From Anaerolineaceae bacterium (lineage in GTDB: Bacteria; Chloroflexota; Anaerolineae; Anaerolineales; Anaerolineaceae): a DNA stretch of 64,000 bases. Positions 34,446 through 43,998 of this stretch are shown here, in pieces. The translations under genes were made by a program, and so were the position numbers. The number at the start of each line of letters is the position of its first letter. Positions within the stretch are counted from its first letter, which is position 1. Under the pieces are notes generated by a model. It had not been told where the DNA came from. It saw nothing but the letters and a program-made list of their open reading frames with translations, and ran no database searches. Location of the stretch: the NCBI GenBank assembly GCA_016927865.1, contig JAFGLU010000118.1, positions 1 to 64,000 on the forward strand, in the 5' to 3' direction.

Positions 34446-34487
34446 AGGACTGAACTGCGCGGCTGCGCCGACAGCCGATGATGTGGG

Positions 34488-36923
34488 ATGAGCATGGATG
34501 AGAAGACTTTAGGTACCCTGGAATTTCCCAAGGTGCTGGAACGGCTGGCGAATTACGCCGCTTTCAGCGCCTCGGCTGAGTTAGCGCGCGCCCTGCGCCC
34601 GGCTGAAACCCTTGAGGAAGCCCTCAAGCGGCAGCAAATCACCAGCGAAGCGCGCCTGCTGCTGGACCTGAACGTGGATGTGACCGTGGGCGGGGCCACC
34701 GATGTGCGCGAGTTGGTCGAGCGAGCGGCCCGGCGGGGCACGCTGGAACCTGCTGAGCTGCTGGCGGTCAAGGATACGCTTACCTCGGCGCGCAATTTAG
34801 CGCGCTACTTTGAGCGCTCAGGGGCCCAATTCCCCGCGCTGGCCGAGATCGCCGAGGCTTTTCCGCCCCCGGTGGGTGTCATCGATGCCATCTCGCGAGC
34901 CATTTCGGATCGTGGTGAGATCATGGACCAGGCCTCTGATAAGCTGGCCCGCGTCCGCCGTGAGATGAAGATTTCTTACGACCGCCTGATGTCCCGCCTG
35001 CAAAAGATGGTGGCCGACCCCAACGTGGTACCCATGCTGCAGGAAGCGCTTATCACCCAGCGCAGCGGCCGGTACGTGATCCCGCTGCGGGCCGAGTTCA
35101 AGGGGCGGGTGCGCTCCATTGTCCACGACCAGTCCTCTTCGGGGGCTACGCTGTTTGTCGAGCCGCTGGTGATTGTGGACCTCAACAACGAGTGGCACGC
35201 GGCGCAACTGGCCGAGCGGGATGAAGAGCGGCGCATTCTGGCTGAACTTTCGGACCTGGTAGGGAATAACTATGAACGCATCAACCTGCTGGTGCAGGCC
35301 CTGGCGCGCTTTGATATGGCTTTGAGCTGTGCCAAGTATGCCGACGACCTGCGCGCCAACGCGCCGGTTTTGAGCAAATATCATTCCGCTCCGGCGGGCG
35401 TTCAGCACCCCGGCAGCACGATTCGCCTTATGCGCGCGCGGCATCCGCTGCTTGACCCCAACAGCGTGGTGGCCATCGACGTGGAGCTGGACGATACCAC
35501 CTTTGGGGTGGTGATCACCGGCCCCAACACCGGCGGCAAGACCGTGACGCTCAAAACGGTAGGCCTGATGGTGCTGATGGCTCAATCGGGCCTGCACATT
35601 CCGGCGCAATCGGGCTCGGAGTTGAGCATTTTCCAAAACATCTACGCCGACATCGGCGACGAGCAGTCGATCGAGCAGTCGCTTTCGACCTTCTCTGGGC
35701 ACATCAAGAACATTGTGCGGGTGCTGCGTAAGGCCGATGAGCACACGCTGGTGCTCTTTGACGAGTTGGGCGCGGGCACCGACCCGCAGGAAGGAGCCGC
35801 CCTGGCGCGGGCCATTCTGGCAGATTTGGTGCAGCGGCGCATTCCACACATGGTCGCGACGCACTACCCCGAGTTGAAGGTGTATGCCCACAACACGCCG
35901 GGAATTGTCAACGCCAGCATGGAGTTCGACTTGCGCACGCTGCGCCCCACCTATCACCTGACCATTGGCCTGCCGGGACGTTCCAACGCGCTGGCCATTG
36001 CCGAGCGGCTGGGGCTGCCCAAGAAAATCATCGAAGATGCGCGCTCCGAGATCAACCCGGACGAATTGCGGGCCGAGGATTTGCTGAACGAAATTCATCG
36101 CCAGCGCGATCTGACCCGCAAAGCGCGTCAGGAAGCCGAAAACGCCCAAAGCGACGCGAAAAAATTGAAGGCCGATTTGACCGTTCGCCTGGAAAAGATC
36201 GAGGACGAGCGGCGCTCGCTGCTGGAAAAGGCCCGCGCCGAAGCCGAAGAGGAAGCCGACGGTCTGCGGCGGGAAATGGAAGAGGTGCGGCGGGCATTGG
36301 CCCGCGCACGGCAACCCCTGGAAGCACTGCGCCCGGTGCAGGAACAGGTAGAGCAGATTGCCCAGACGGCCCAAAAGGCTGTGCAGCGCCGCGAGGATCC
36401 TGAGGTGGAAAAGCGCCCGCTGCGGCTGGGTGAGAAGGTGCGCGTGCGCTCGATTAAGATGGAGGGCGTGATCACGGCGCTGGGTGAGAGCGATGTGGAA
36501 GTGCAGGTGGGCAATTTGCGCGTGCGCGCCCGGCTGGGCGATCTGCAGCGCCGAGGCGAAGAAGTGGTGGATGAAATTAAACAGCCCACAATCGGGCGAA
36601 CAACGCTTACCAGCGCGCCTGTCGCTAGCAAAAATTCCTCTGCGGCGGGTCCTGCCGAGCCATTCTACCCTTCTCCGGGGATGGAGATTGATTTGCGCGG
36701 GCAGCGGGCGGAAGAGGGGCTGGAGGCTTTGGAACGCTATCTCGAGTCGGCTTACCTGGCCGGGCTGCCCTTTGTGCGCATCATCCACGGCAAGGGCACC
36801 GGCAAGCTGCGCCAGGTGATTCGTGAGGCGCTGCACGCTTCGCCGCACATCAAGACCTTTCAATCCGGTGAGGATCGCGAAGGCGGTGACGGCGTCACGG
36901 TGGCGAAATTGGCAGTCGATTAA
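34488..36923 (+). CDS. mutS2: MutS2 endonuclease/ATPase
   Basis: An 811-residue protein of normal MutS2 layout: core and lever helices (1-310), ABC-type ATPase with Walker A ITGPNTGGKTVTLK and Walker B LVLFDELGAGTDP, a long coiled coil (about 520-640), a KOW-like segment (LRLGEKVRVRS), and a C-terminal Smr nuclease domain with IDLRGQRAEEG and IIHGKGTGKLR. MutS2 suppresses homologous recombination and, in some bacteria, splits collided ribosomes. It has no MutS mismatch domain. A second ATG two codons in is also possible. Confidence 0.95.
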   Translation: MSMDEKTLGTLEFPKVLERLANYAAFSASAELARALRPAETLEEALKRQQITSEARLLLDLNVDVTVGGATDVRELVERAARRGTLEPAELLAVKDTLTSARNLARYFERSGAQFPALAEIAEAFPPPVGVIDAISRAISDRGEIMDQASDKLARVRREMKISYDRLMSRLQKMVADPNVVPMLQEALITQRSGRYVIPLRAEFKGRVRSIVHDQSSSGATLFVEPLVIVDLNNEWHAAQLAERDEERRILAELSDLVGNNYERINLLVQALARFDMALSCAKYADDLRANAPVLSKYHSAPAGVQHPGSTIRLMRARHPLLDPNSVVAIDVELDDTTFGVVITGPNTGGKTVTLKTVGLMVLMAQSGLHIPAQSGSELSIFQNIYADIGDEQSIEQSLSTFSGHIKNIVRVLRKADEHTLVLFDELGAGTDPQEGAALARAILADLVQRRIPHMVATHYPELKVYAHNTPGIVNASMEFDLRTLRPTYHLTIGLPGRSNALAIAERLGLPKKIIEDARSEINPDELRAEDLLNEIHRQRDLTRKARQEAENAQSDAKKLKADLTVRLEKIEDERRSLLEKARAEAEEEADGLRREMEEVRRALARARQPLEALRPVQEQVEQIAQTAQKAVQRREDPEVEKRPLRLGEKVRVRSIKMEGVITALGESDVEVQVGNLRVRARLGDLQRRGEEVVDEIKQPTIGRTTLTSAPVASKNSSAAGPAEPFYPSPGMEIDLRGQRAEEGLEALERYLESAYLAGLPFVRIIHGKGTGKLRQVIREALHASPHIKTFQSGEDREGGDGVTVAKLAVD

Positions 36924-36937
36924 AATCTAGACAATCA

Positions 36938-37030
36938 AGGGGTGAAGAAAGCGCCCAAATTTAAGGTATTTGCGGGGTGCATAGCACCCCGCAAATACCT
37001 TAAATTCAGGCCTCTTCCATCTCCGGCTGA
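36938..37030. repeat. family 1 palindromic repeat, copy b
   Basis: Perfect 23-bp arms (36958-36980 and 36984-37006) with an ATA loop, followed by CTCTTCCATCTCCGGCTGAG. The left flank GGGGTGAAGAAAG is complementary in outline to the right flank. It begins about 15 bp after the mutS2 stop. Confidence 0.8.
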
Positions 37031-37108
37031 GTCTTTGCGCAATAAATTAGAAAGCCCATCGCGTAAGTCCCCCAAACACGATCGGCCTTCTAATGTATTG
37101 CGCAAGAC
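37031..37108. repeat. 78-bp imperfect inverted repeat
   Basis: GTCTTTGCGCAATAAATTAG at 37031 and the complement of GTCTTGCGCAATACATTAG ending at 37108 form arms of about 25 bp with few mismatches around a 27-base centre. It directly adjoins two family 1 copies and looks like a separate small element inserted between or next to them. Confidence 0.6.
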
Positions 37109-37152
37109 CCCTGTCGCTTGCGCCCATATGTTTTACTCTAAGATGAGTATAA

Positions 37153-37191
37153 AATGTGAGCGTTGACAAACCGTTGCCAAACGCTCACATT
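37153..37191. repeat. hairpin with 12-bp arms
   Basis: AATGTGAGCGTT (37153-37164) and AACGCTCACATT (37180-37191) are perfect arms around 15 bases. It lies between the 78-bp inverted repeat and family 1 copy c. No gene is associated. Confidence 0.5.
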
Positions 37192-37284
37192 ACATTGAAG
37201 ACAATTTCTGAATTTGAGGTGTATGTGGGGTGCGAAGCACCCCACATACACCTCAAATTCAGGCCTCTTCTGCCTCTGGCTGAG
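37190..37284. repeat. family 1 palindromic repeat, copy c
   Basis: Perfect 26-bp arms (37208-37233 and 37237-37262) with a GAA loop, followed by CTCTTCTGCCTCTGGCTGAG. It lies just beyond the stop codon (37315) of the SARP-type regulator gene on the minus strand and could act as its terminator. Confidence 0.8.
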
Positions 37285-37314
37285 GAATTACAATTCGAGA
37301 AGAAATTGCAAGCA

Positions 37315-40300
37315 TCAGTTCATTATGCGAAGCCGAGTGTTGAATCGCTCTACCAGGTGTTGTAATTCTGGCGAGCGGGTGTGCTGCCTGAGGTGACCGA
37401 ACAATGCCTGGGTGCGGGTTGCGCTGGTTTCTTCCACGCGGCCAAGGTTTTTTTCTGCTTCGATCACGACATCGAGGGTTAGCAACTCGTAGATAGGATG
37501 TTGCAAATCGCGGAAGATTTGGGCGGCTGCCAGGGCCTTTTGCCGGGCTTCGTCGAAGCGCCCGGTATGAAAAGCTGAGCGCGCAATTTGCCAGTAAGAT
37601 ATTCCCCGGATACGGCTTAAACCCATGCTGGACGCTTTCATGGCGTTTTCCTCGGCCAGGTGGGCGGCTTGCTCATATTGTTCGAGGGTGAGCAAGGCGC
37701 AAGCTCGACCGGCAAGAATACCCAGGCTATGAATTAGCATCCCGGAACGCTGGCAAAATTCCAGACTTTCCTGCGCCAATGCCTGTCCTTCTTGAATTCG
37801 CCCCGTTTGCACCATGAGGTAGGCCAGGCGGGGCATGATCCCAGCGGTTTGATACCCCGGCGGGGAGGCAGCCAGGCCGGCGTGGTACATTTCTTCAGCC
37901 GTGGTGACATGCTCGAGCAGCGATTCAATATCGCCCAGAATGCGGTAAGCCTGGCTGGCAATGCGAGGTAGCTTAAACTGGTTGGCGCTCTCCTGGGCCT
38001 GTTGGGCGTGGGCCAGTGCGTCGTCTAGCAGCCCCAGACTTAACTCGGCCTGTGCCTGGTGCACCAGGAATGTGCTGAACAAGCGGGCGTTATGGATGGC
38101 TTCGGCAATGTGCGTGCCATCCTGGGCCTGGATGAGCGATACCTGATCGTGTCCGATACTGTAATTGGCCATGCTCAAAACGGCCAGGGCGCGGGCAATA
38201 CTGACCTGGTCCAGGGTCGCGCGGCTGTGGCTGAGCAGTTCTTCGGCAAGCGAAATACTTCGGTTTGTCTGACCGTTCAGCAAGAATGCAAAGGCCAGGC
38301 GGTATTCCAGGCCTGCTTGCAGAGCCTCGCCATAAGAAGATGACTGTAAAGATAAGAGCTTGTGCGCATGTTCCAATTCGTTGATTGCTTCTGGAATCCG
38401 GTTTTGTAAACCAAAAAAACCTGCCAGCCGGTAGCGTAACAGAATTTCCATCTCGGGTCGGTTCAACTCACCGAGAAAAACCCTGGCTTCTTCCACGTGA
38501 CGCAAGCCCTCATCGACCTGATCGAGTAGATCGTTGAGGCTGGCCAGCCCCAGGTGCCCCGCGGCGATGAGTAGTTTGCTGCCCCGCGCCGAGCCTAATT
38601 GTAGTAGTTCATTGTAAATGTGTTGAGCCAGGGGGGCGTTAGCGGTGTCAAAGGCCAGGGTCCCCCAGGCGATGTATACCCTGTATACATCTTCATCTGA
38701 TATTGCGGCGCCGCGATCCAGCAGGATTCGTTCGGCGGATTGAAAGGCTGCGCCCGCTTCTGTGTTGGAATACAACCGGCGGGCATGTTGGGCAGCTTTG
38801 AACCAATACTGAAAGGCTTTTTGCGCTTCACCGGCTTGCTCAAAATGACCAGCTAAAACTGCTGCGGGAACATTGGGCTGCGCCTCAAGCACTCGGGCCA
38901 CTCGCATGTGGGTCATCTGCCGCCGGGCCAGGCCTAATTCCATCAGCACCAATTCACGAATTTTCTCGTGGATAAAGCTGTAGCCCCCGTTGGGCGGAAT
39001 TTGGTTGTCGGATTGCAGCAGGCGCGCGCGTTCCAGTTCTTCGAGGGAGTCTACAAGTTGCTCCGGCGAGCCGTTGACTGTGCGTTGCAGAAGTTGTAAA
39101 GACACATGGCTGCCGATGACCGCGGCCAGATAAAGGACCTGGCGGGAATGATCCGAAAGGAGCCGGGTTCGCTCGCGGAGCAGCGCTTGTATGCTCCCGG
39201 CGACGGGCAAATGCTCGGCAGTTTCAATTTGCTCAGGACGAATATTGTACTCCAGAAGCGCGCGCAGGGTTTCGAGCAGGAAGAAGGGGTTTCCTCCTGT
39301 TTCGTGGCTCAAGCGTTGCGTGAGAGCCGGAGAAGGGCTGAAGCCCAGGACAAAGCGCACAATTTCGATGATCGCATCGGGGTCTAGGCTGTCCAGCTGA
39401 ATATGGGCCGGGGCGGGCGATTGGGGTAGATAGGTGATGAAGGAGCTTAACTCTGGGTTGGGCTCTTCGATTCGCGCCGCGAGGATCAGGGAGGCTTGCG
39501 GGCCAAAGAAGCGCCGTTCCATCAGGTAGGCCAGCGCTTCGAGCGTGGTTTTGTCGCACCACTGCGCATCGTCCAAAACAATTGACAGGCGCTGCCGGTT
39601 GCGCATGAGGAGCAGTAATTGGTGCAACGCGTCGAACAGCAGCGGGCGCGATAGCGCCGCCGGGGCAGCGGGTGGCTGCACGTTCAAAGATTGGGCCAAT
39701 TCGGGGAGCATGAGCGCCAGTGCCGACTGGTGGCTGCGCGATAGTTCGCGCCACTCGGCTGCCGTGACATTCTGGCGGAGCATATCCATGAGCGGCTGAA
39801 AGGGGAGATGGCCTTCGAGGGGGCGAGCCGCAGCAGCCAGAAGACGCGGAGCGGGGTCCAGGGTGGGGAGTAGTTCTTGAATCAGGCGGGTTTTGCCGCT
39901 GCCGGCTTCACCAAAGATCAGCAGCGGGGCGCTGCGCTGCCAGGCGGCCTGGGCTTGCTTCAGTTCAGCAGCTCGCCCGGTCATAGGTACGCGCACAGAG
40001 GGACGCCCCGGCCAGCGAGCGTCCGGGTTGTCAGGGGCCAGCGCGGCGCGTTCTCGCACGCGCAGTGCCAGATCCTCCAGCGCAGGTGTTAGTTCGAACA
40101 GCCCGTCTTCGGAAGACCTTTCAATGTGCTGGATGTGGCTGAGGGCTTCGCTCCAGCGGTTTTGTCGCTCCAACAGGCCAATCAGGCGGGCATGCAGCGC
40201 ATCGTTATAAGGGTCACATTCAAGAGCCTTTTTTAACCAGCCGGCGGCAGCCGAATAATTACCCAGAAGGGTGTCATGTTCAGCCAGCCGCTCCAGCAGG

Positions 40301-40818
40301 TGCAAGTATTGCCCCTCCATTTGATGTCGGGATGACCGCAGCCAGGTTTCTAGGCCCTCCGACTCGGGCAGGTCCACCCCTTCCATGAAATGCGGCGAGC
40401 GCCACAACCGTACCGCCTCGGTCATCTTGGCGCGCAGGTTTTCCAGCAGGGGCGCGGAGGGGAGCAACTGCACCAGTAAGCGTTCGGATTCTTCGGCCAG
40501 GATCTGGAAGCGAAGCGCATCAATCTCGAAGCTGTCTGCTCGAAGAGAGACCGCGTCTCGGTCGGCATCGAGCAGGTCTTCGGCGGGCAGTTCCTTGCGG
40601 ATGCGGGCCAGTGTCTCGCGCAGGCGGGAACGGCCGGCGGTATCGGATGAAGCATCCTGCCACAACAGGCTGATGAGGATGGATCGCGGTACCGGTTGCC
40701 GTTGCAGGGCGAGATAATACAGCAGCGCGCGATGGGTGCGGCGCGACATTTTCAGCGGCGCATCGGCGTAGGTAATGGCGGGAGGACCTAGGAGCAGGAT
40801 GCGGACCGGTTCGGACAT
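37315..40818 (-). CDS. SARP/BTAD-type regulator with AAA ATPase and TPR array
   Basis: A 1167-residue regulator. The N-terminus (about 1-100) is a winged-helix of the OmpR/SARP type (LPLGPPAITYAD-like start, then MSRRTHRALLYYLAL), followed by a BTAD domain (about 100-255). An AAA/STAND ATPase comes next, with Walker A IFGEAGSGKTRL near residue 298 and IVLDDAQWCD as Walker B. The C-terminal half (about 640-1167) is a helical TPR-like array, NTEAGAAFQSAERILL being one of many repeats. Such proteins integrate ATP and ligand signals to activate secondary metabolism or carbon genes. It ends an operon with recN and nadK, nine bases after recN. Confidence 0.85.
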   Translation of the reverse strand: MSEPVRILLLGPPAITYADAPLKMSRRTHRALLYYLALQRQPVPRSILISLLWQDASSDTAGRSRLRETLARIRKELPAEDLLDADRDAVSLRADSFEIDALRFQILAEESERLLVQLLPSAPLLENLRAKMTEAVRLWRSPHFMEGVDLPESEGLETWLRSSRHQMEGQYLHLLERLAEHDTLLGNYSAAAGWLKKALECDPYNDALHARLIGLLERQNRWSEALSHIQHIERSSEDGLFELTPALEDLALRVRERAALAPDNPDARWPGRPSVRVPMTGRAAELKQAQAAWQRSAPLLIFGEAGSGKTRLIQELLPTLDPAPRLLAAAARPLEGHLPFQPLMDMLRQNVTAAEWRELSRSHQSALALMLPELAQSLNVQPPAAPAALSRPLLFDALHQLLLLMRNRQRLSIVLDDAQWCDKTTLEALAYLMERRFFGPQASLILAARIEEPNPELSSFITYLPQSPAPAHIQLDSLDPDAIIEIVRFVLGFSPSPALTQRLSHETGGNPFFLLETLRALLEYNIRPEQIETAEHLPVAGSIQALLRERTRLLSDHSRQVLYLAAVIGSHVSLQLLQRTVNGSPEQLVDSLEELERARLLQSDNQIPPNGGYSFIHEKIRELVLMELGLARRQMTHMRVARVLEAQPNVPAAVLAGHFEQAGEAQKAFQYWFKAAQHARRLYSNTEAGAAFQSAERILLDRGAAISDEDVYRVYIAWGTLAFDTANAPLAQHIYNELLQLGSARGSKLLIAAGHLGLASLNDLLDQVDEGLRHVEEARVFLGELNRPEMEILLRYRLAGFFGLQNRIPEAINELEHAHKLLSLQSSSYGEALQAGLEYRLAFAFLLNGQTNRSISLAEELLSHSRATLDQVSIARALAVLSMANYSIGHDQVSLIQAQDGTHIAEAIHNARLFSTFLVHQAQAELSLGLLDDALAHAQQAQESANQFKLPRIASQAYRILGDIESLLEHVTTAEEMYHAGLAASPPGYQTAGIMPRLAYLMVQTGRIQEGQALAQESLEFCQRSGMLIHSLGILAGRACALLTLEQYEQAAHLAEENAMKASSMGLSRIRGISYWQIARSAFHTGRFDEARQKALAAAQIFRDLQHPIYELLTLDVVIEAEKNLGRVEETSATRTQALFGHLRQHTRSPELQHLVERFNTRLRIMN

Positions 40819-40827
40819 ATCAGCAGG

Positions 40828-42573
40828 CTACCCGGTGGATTGGTTGAGTTGAGAAGCCCGCTTTCGCGCGGCGGAGAGCGTCTCGCGGGCGGCGGTGCGA
40901 CTGGCCTCGCTCAGGCTGCCCATCATTTGGGCCAGTTCTTCAAGGCGCTGGTTGTCATTCAGCAAGCAGACCTGAGTGGAGGTGCGGCCTTCTTGCACTT
41001 CTTTGCGCACGCTGTAGTGCTGGTCGCCAAAGGCAGCCAGTTGGGGCAGATGTGTGACGCACAGCACCTCGTGGCGGCGTCCCAACTGCCACAGCTTTTC
41101 GCCTACCACCACGCCCACGCGCCCGCCAATGCCCTGGTCAATTTCGTCGAAGATGAGGGTGGGCACAAAATCGGCCTGGGTGAGCACGTTTTTGAGGGCC
41201 AGCATCAGGCGTGAGGTCTCGCCGCCCGAGGCAATTTTTACCAGGGGTTTTAAGCCCTCGCCAGGGTTGGGCGCAATAAGAAATTCAACCCTGTCGAAGC
41301 CGGTGGCGTCGAAAGCAACCGGCTGCCCGTCTTCCAGGGGCAGGCCACGTGGGTCCGGCTCGGTGGCAAAATGCACCGAGAAGCGCGCCCCGGCCATGCT
41401 CAGGTCGTTCAACTCGCCTTCCACGCCTTTTTCCAGCTTTTCGGCAGCCTTGTGGCGGATGCGCGAGAGAGCCGAGGCCAGGCGGGCGGTTTCTTTGAGG
41501 GCGGTTTGCTCGCTGGTTTCCAGTTCGGCAATGCGCTCGGTGGCGTGGGCAATAGCTTCCAGGTCCTGGCGGGCCTTCTCGGCAAAGGTCAGGGCGCTTT
41601 CCACGCTGCCGCCGTACTTGCGCTGGATACGGTGGATAAGGTCCAGGCGTTCTTCGGCCTGTTCGAGTCGGCGGGGATTGAACTCGATGCTTTCGAGGTA
41701 GTTGCGCAGTTCCAGGGCCAGGTCGGTGCTCAACTCGGCCAGGGTGCGGGCCTGTTCGGCCAGCGTCTTGCGGCTTGCGTCGATGCGCTCTACGCCCGAG
41801 AGGTGCTGGGCAATTTGCCCCAGTAGATCGGCGGCGGCAGGGGCTTCCACGCCGCCTTCGTCCAGCAGGTTGAGGGCCTGTTGGGCCAGGGTAGCCAGGT
41901 TCTCGGCGTTTGCCAGGCGGTCACGCTCCTGGCGCAGGTCGTTTTCCTCGTCGGGCTTCAGGGCCGCCGAGTCAATTTCATCCAACTGGTAGCTGAGCAA
42001 GTCGGTGCGGCGGCCGGCGTCCTGTTCAGCCTGGCGCAGTTCCGCCAGCTCGCGGCGCACGTCCAGCAGACGCTGGTAAGCAGCCTTATAGGCTTCCTGG
42101 GCTTCCTGGGCGGCGGCGTAGCGGTCTAGCAGGTTGAGGTGCTGGCGCACGGTGAGTAGCGAGAGATGCTCCGATTGCCCGTGGATATCCACCAGGTAGC
42201 TGCCCAGTTCGCGGGCCAGGCTCAGGCTGGTAGTGCGCCCGTTGACACGGGCCGTGCTGCGCCCCTCCTTGCGGATCTCGCGGCTGAGGGTCAGGTAATC
42301 GGGGTCGTCGAGCAGGTCCTCGCGCTGGAGGATTTCGTGGATGGCGGGTTTGCTTTCGGGCGGCAGGCGGAAGGTGGCCTCGACCAGGGCGCGCTCGGCG
42401 CCGCTGCGCACAAAGGTCGCATCAGCTTTGCCGCCCACCACCGCGGTGATGGCATCCAGAATGATGGATTTGCCCGCGCCGGTTTCGCCGGTGAAGGCTG
42501 CCAGCCCGGGTTGCAGGCTTAGTTCAAGGCGTTGGATGATGGCAAAGTTTTCAATGCGCAGATCGGTCAGCAT
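40828..42573 (-). CDS. recN: DNA repair ATPase RecN
   Basis: A 581-residue SMC-like ATPase acting in double-strand break repair. Walker A is FTGETGAGKSIILDAI near residue 32, the long coiled coil spans about 150-390, the signature region is IASGGETSRLMLALK, and Walker B is TLIFDEIDQGIGGRVG. Length is slightly above the usual 550. It lies seven bases after the zinc-ribbon membrane protein gene and nine before the SARP-type gene; all are probably on one transcript from nadK. No LexA-type box was recognised. Confidence 0.96.
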   Translation of the reverse strand: MLTDLRIENFAIIQRLELSLQPGLAAFTGETGAGKSIILDAITAVVGGKADATFVRSGAERALVEATFRLPPESKPAIHEILQREDLLDDPDYLTLSREIRKEGRSTARVNGRTTSLSLARELGSYLVDIHGQSEHLSLLTVRQHLNLLDRYAAAQEAQEAYKAAYQRLLDVRRELAELRQAEQDAGRRTDLLSYQLDEIDSAALKPDEENDLRQERDRLANAENLATLAQQALNLLDEGGVEAPAAADLLGQIAQHLSGVERIDASRKTLAEQARTLAELSTDLALELRNYLESIEFNPRRLEQAEERLDLIHRIQRKYGGSVESALTFAEKARQDLEAIAHATERIAELETSEQTALKETARLASALSRIRHKAAEKLEKGVEGELNDLSMAGARFSVHFATEPDPRGLPLEDGQPVAFDATGFDRVEFLIAPNPGEGLKPLVKIASGGETSRLMLALKNVLTQADFVPTLIFDEIDQGIGGRVGVVVGEKLWQLGRRHEVLCVTHLPQLAAFGDQHYSVRKEVQEGRTSTQVCLLNDNQRLEELAQMMGSLSEASRTAARETLSAARKRASQLNQSTG

Positions 42574-42580
42574 AGGCGGG

Positions 42581-43123
42581 TCACCGTTTGATTTGGATGC
42601 CGGTCAGGCGATAATAGGTGGTAGTGGTGGCAAAGAATGTATAAACGCCCAACCAGATTAAGTTGAAGAAGCCTCCGGCTCCCGATCCGGCGATCAAACC
42701 CCAAATGCCGATAAAGAGGGTGTAGAGGATGAGCGGCAGGCAGCCCACAATGACCGCGCCAACGGTGGACTTGAACAGGGTGGGGGAGCGGCGCTTTTTC
42801 ACGACCAGGCGCACCGCTTCGGCAATGATGACGCCGGCAAACGGGGCGACGAAGATGGTCCAGAAGCCCAACATGCTGGCCGCGACGCTGCCGATGAAGG
42901 CCAAAACAGCCGCAATGATCATCGCCAGGGGGTAGTCGCTCCAACGGGCGGTGTCGAACACCTTCTGGCCTTTTTTGACGCACTCTTTGCAGCGGTAGCC
43001 GGTGGGGGTTTGTACCGCGCAGGAGGGGCAAATGGGCCGCTCGCAGCGCGAGCAGCGCAGGCCGGTTTCGCGGTCGGGGTGGTTATAACAATAGAGCGGG
43101 GTGTAGTCGGGGTCAGCGGTCAT
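42581..43123 (-). CDS. B-box-like zinc-finger membrane protein
   Basis: A 180-residue protein. The N-terminal 50 residues form a B-box-like zinc finger: CYNHPDRETGLRCSRCERPIC...CAVQTPTGYRCKEC. After it come about four membrane segments (60-170). The same cytosolic finger often heads rhomboid proteases and other Chloroflexota and actinobacterial membrane proteins, but no rhomboid catalytic motif is present. Its start overlaps the nadK stop (ATGA) and recN follows, so it is co-expressed with them; its role is unknown. Confidence 0.8.
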   Translation of the reverse strand: MTADPDYTPLYCYNHPDRETGLRCSRCERPICPSCAVQTPTGYRCKECVKKGQKVFDTARWSDYPLAMIIAAVLAFIGSVAASMLGFWTIFVAPFAGVIIAEAVRLVVKKRRSPTLFKSTVGAVIVGCLPLILYTLFIGIWGLIAGSGAGGFFNLIWLGVYTFFATTTTYYRLTGIQIKR

Positions 43124-43983
43124 TTAACGTTTCCTGCCGAAGGGTTTTGTTCCATATAGGCACTAATATTGCGGTAAAAATAGCCGGGATCCTGAAAACG
43201 CACAAAGCGGATGAGCCGGTTGGAGGCGGATACGCGGACGGAGTCGCCATCCAGAAGGGGCAGCGGGGTGTGACCGTCCACGCTCATCACGGCCTCGTGG
43301 TCGGTATAGGCGGTCAACTCCACACACGCGCCTTCAGAAAGAATGACGGCGCGGTCCAGGCTGAGATGGGGGGCCACAGGGATGATGAGCATGTTGCGCA
43401 GCTCGGGTGGCATGATCGGCCCGCCGGCAGCCAGGGCGTAGGCGGTGGAGCCGGTGGCGGTGGCGGCAATGACCCCGTCGGCGACAATTGAAGCCATGGT
43501 GTAGCCGTCTACGCAGGCTTTGACGCGGATGGGGCGCACAAACTGCCCCCGGCAAATGACCACTTCGTTGACAACCAGCCAACTCCCCAGACTCTTCTGG
43601 CGGCGGACGTGCTCGGCTTGCAGCAACATGCGTTCTTCGATACGGAAGTTTCCGCCCAGAAGCTGATCCAGGCGGTTGCCCCACTCGCCGCGTTGAATTT
43701 CGGTGAGAAAGCCAAAGCGCCCCAGGTTGATGCCCAGGATGGGGGTGCCCGAAGGTGCGCACAGATGCCCTGCGCGCAGCATGGTGCCGTCGCCGCCCAG
43801 GGTGACCACCATGTCAAAATCGCCCTCCTCAACTCGTTGGGCCAGAGTGGAGTCTTGCAGCGTTCCAGGAACAACTTCATCAACACCGGTCTGGCGCAGG
43901 AAGTTGGCCACTGCCTCAGCTTGAGAGGGGCCGTTCTGCAAGCCCACATAGGTGAGCACGGCGATTCGTTTGGGGGCATCCAT
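43120..43983 (-). CDS. nadK: NAD kinase
   Basis: A 287-residue enzyme that phosphorylates NAD to NADP. Signatures are VTLGGDGTMLRAGHL (GGDG motif with the catalytic Asp), LGINLGRFGFLTEI, NEVVICRGQFVRP, and ATPTGSTAYALAAGGPIM-like ATATGSTAYALAAGGPIM. I start at MDAPKRIAVL (43983), set by the TATAAT just upstream, and not at the in-frame ATG further 5'. It is the first gene of a nadK - zinc-finger - recN - regulator operon; nadK next to recN is a common bacterial order. Confidence 0.95.
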   Translation of the reverse strand: MDAPKRIAVLTYVGLQNGPSQAEAVANFLRQTGVDEVVPGTLQDSTLAQRVEEGDFDMVVTLGGDGTMLRAGHLCAPSGTPILGINLGRFGFLTEIQRGEWGNRLDQLLGGNFRIEERMLLQAEHVRRQKSLGSWLVVNEVVICRGQFVRPIRVKACVDGYTMASIVADGVIAATATGSTAYALAAGGPIMPPELRNMLIIPVAPHLSLDRAVILSEGACVELTAYTDHEAVMSVDGHTPLPLLDGDSVRVSASNRLIRFVRFQDPGYFYRNISAYMEQNPSAGNVK

Positions 43984-43992
43984 AGTGGAATA

Positions 43993-43998
43993 ATTATA
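43993..43998 (-). promoter_or_regulatory. -10 element of the nadK operon
   Basis: TATAAT on the minus strand stands 9 bp before the nadK ATG, so the operon mRNA should have a leader of only two or three bases. Confidence 0.55.

Noticed and set aside
34818..36863. 681-codon frame opposite mutS2
   Set aside because: Antisense of MutS2, His/Arg/Gln-rich composition typical of reverse frames.
36942..37365. Short frames across the repeat cluster after mutS2
   Set aside because: They repeat the same peptides because family 1 repeats contain open frames; no independent support.
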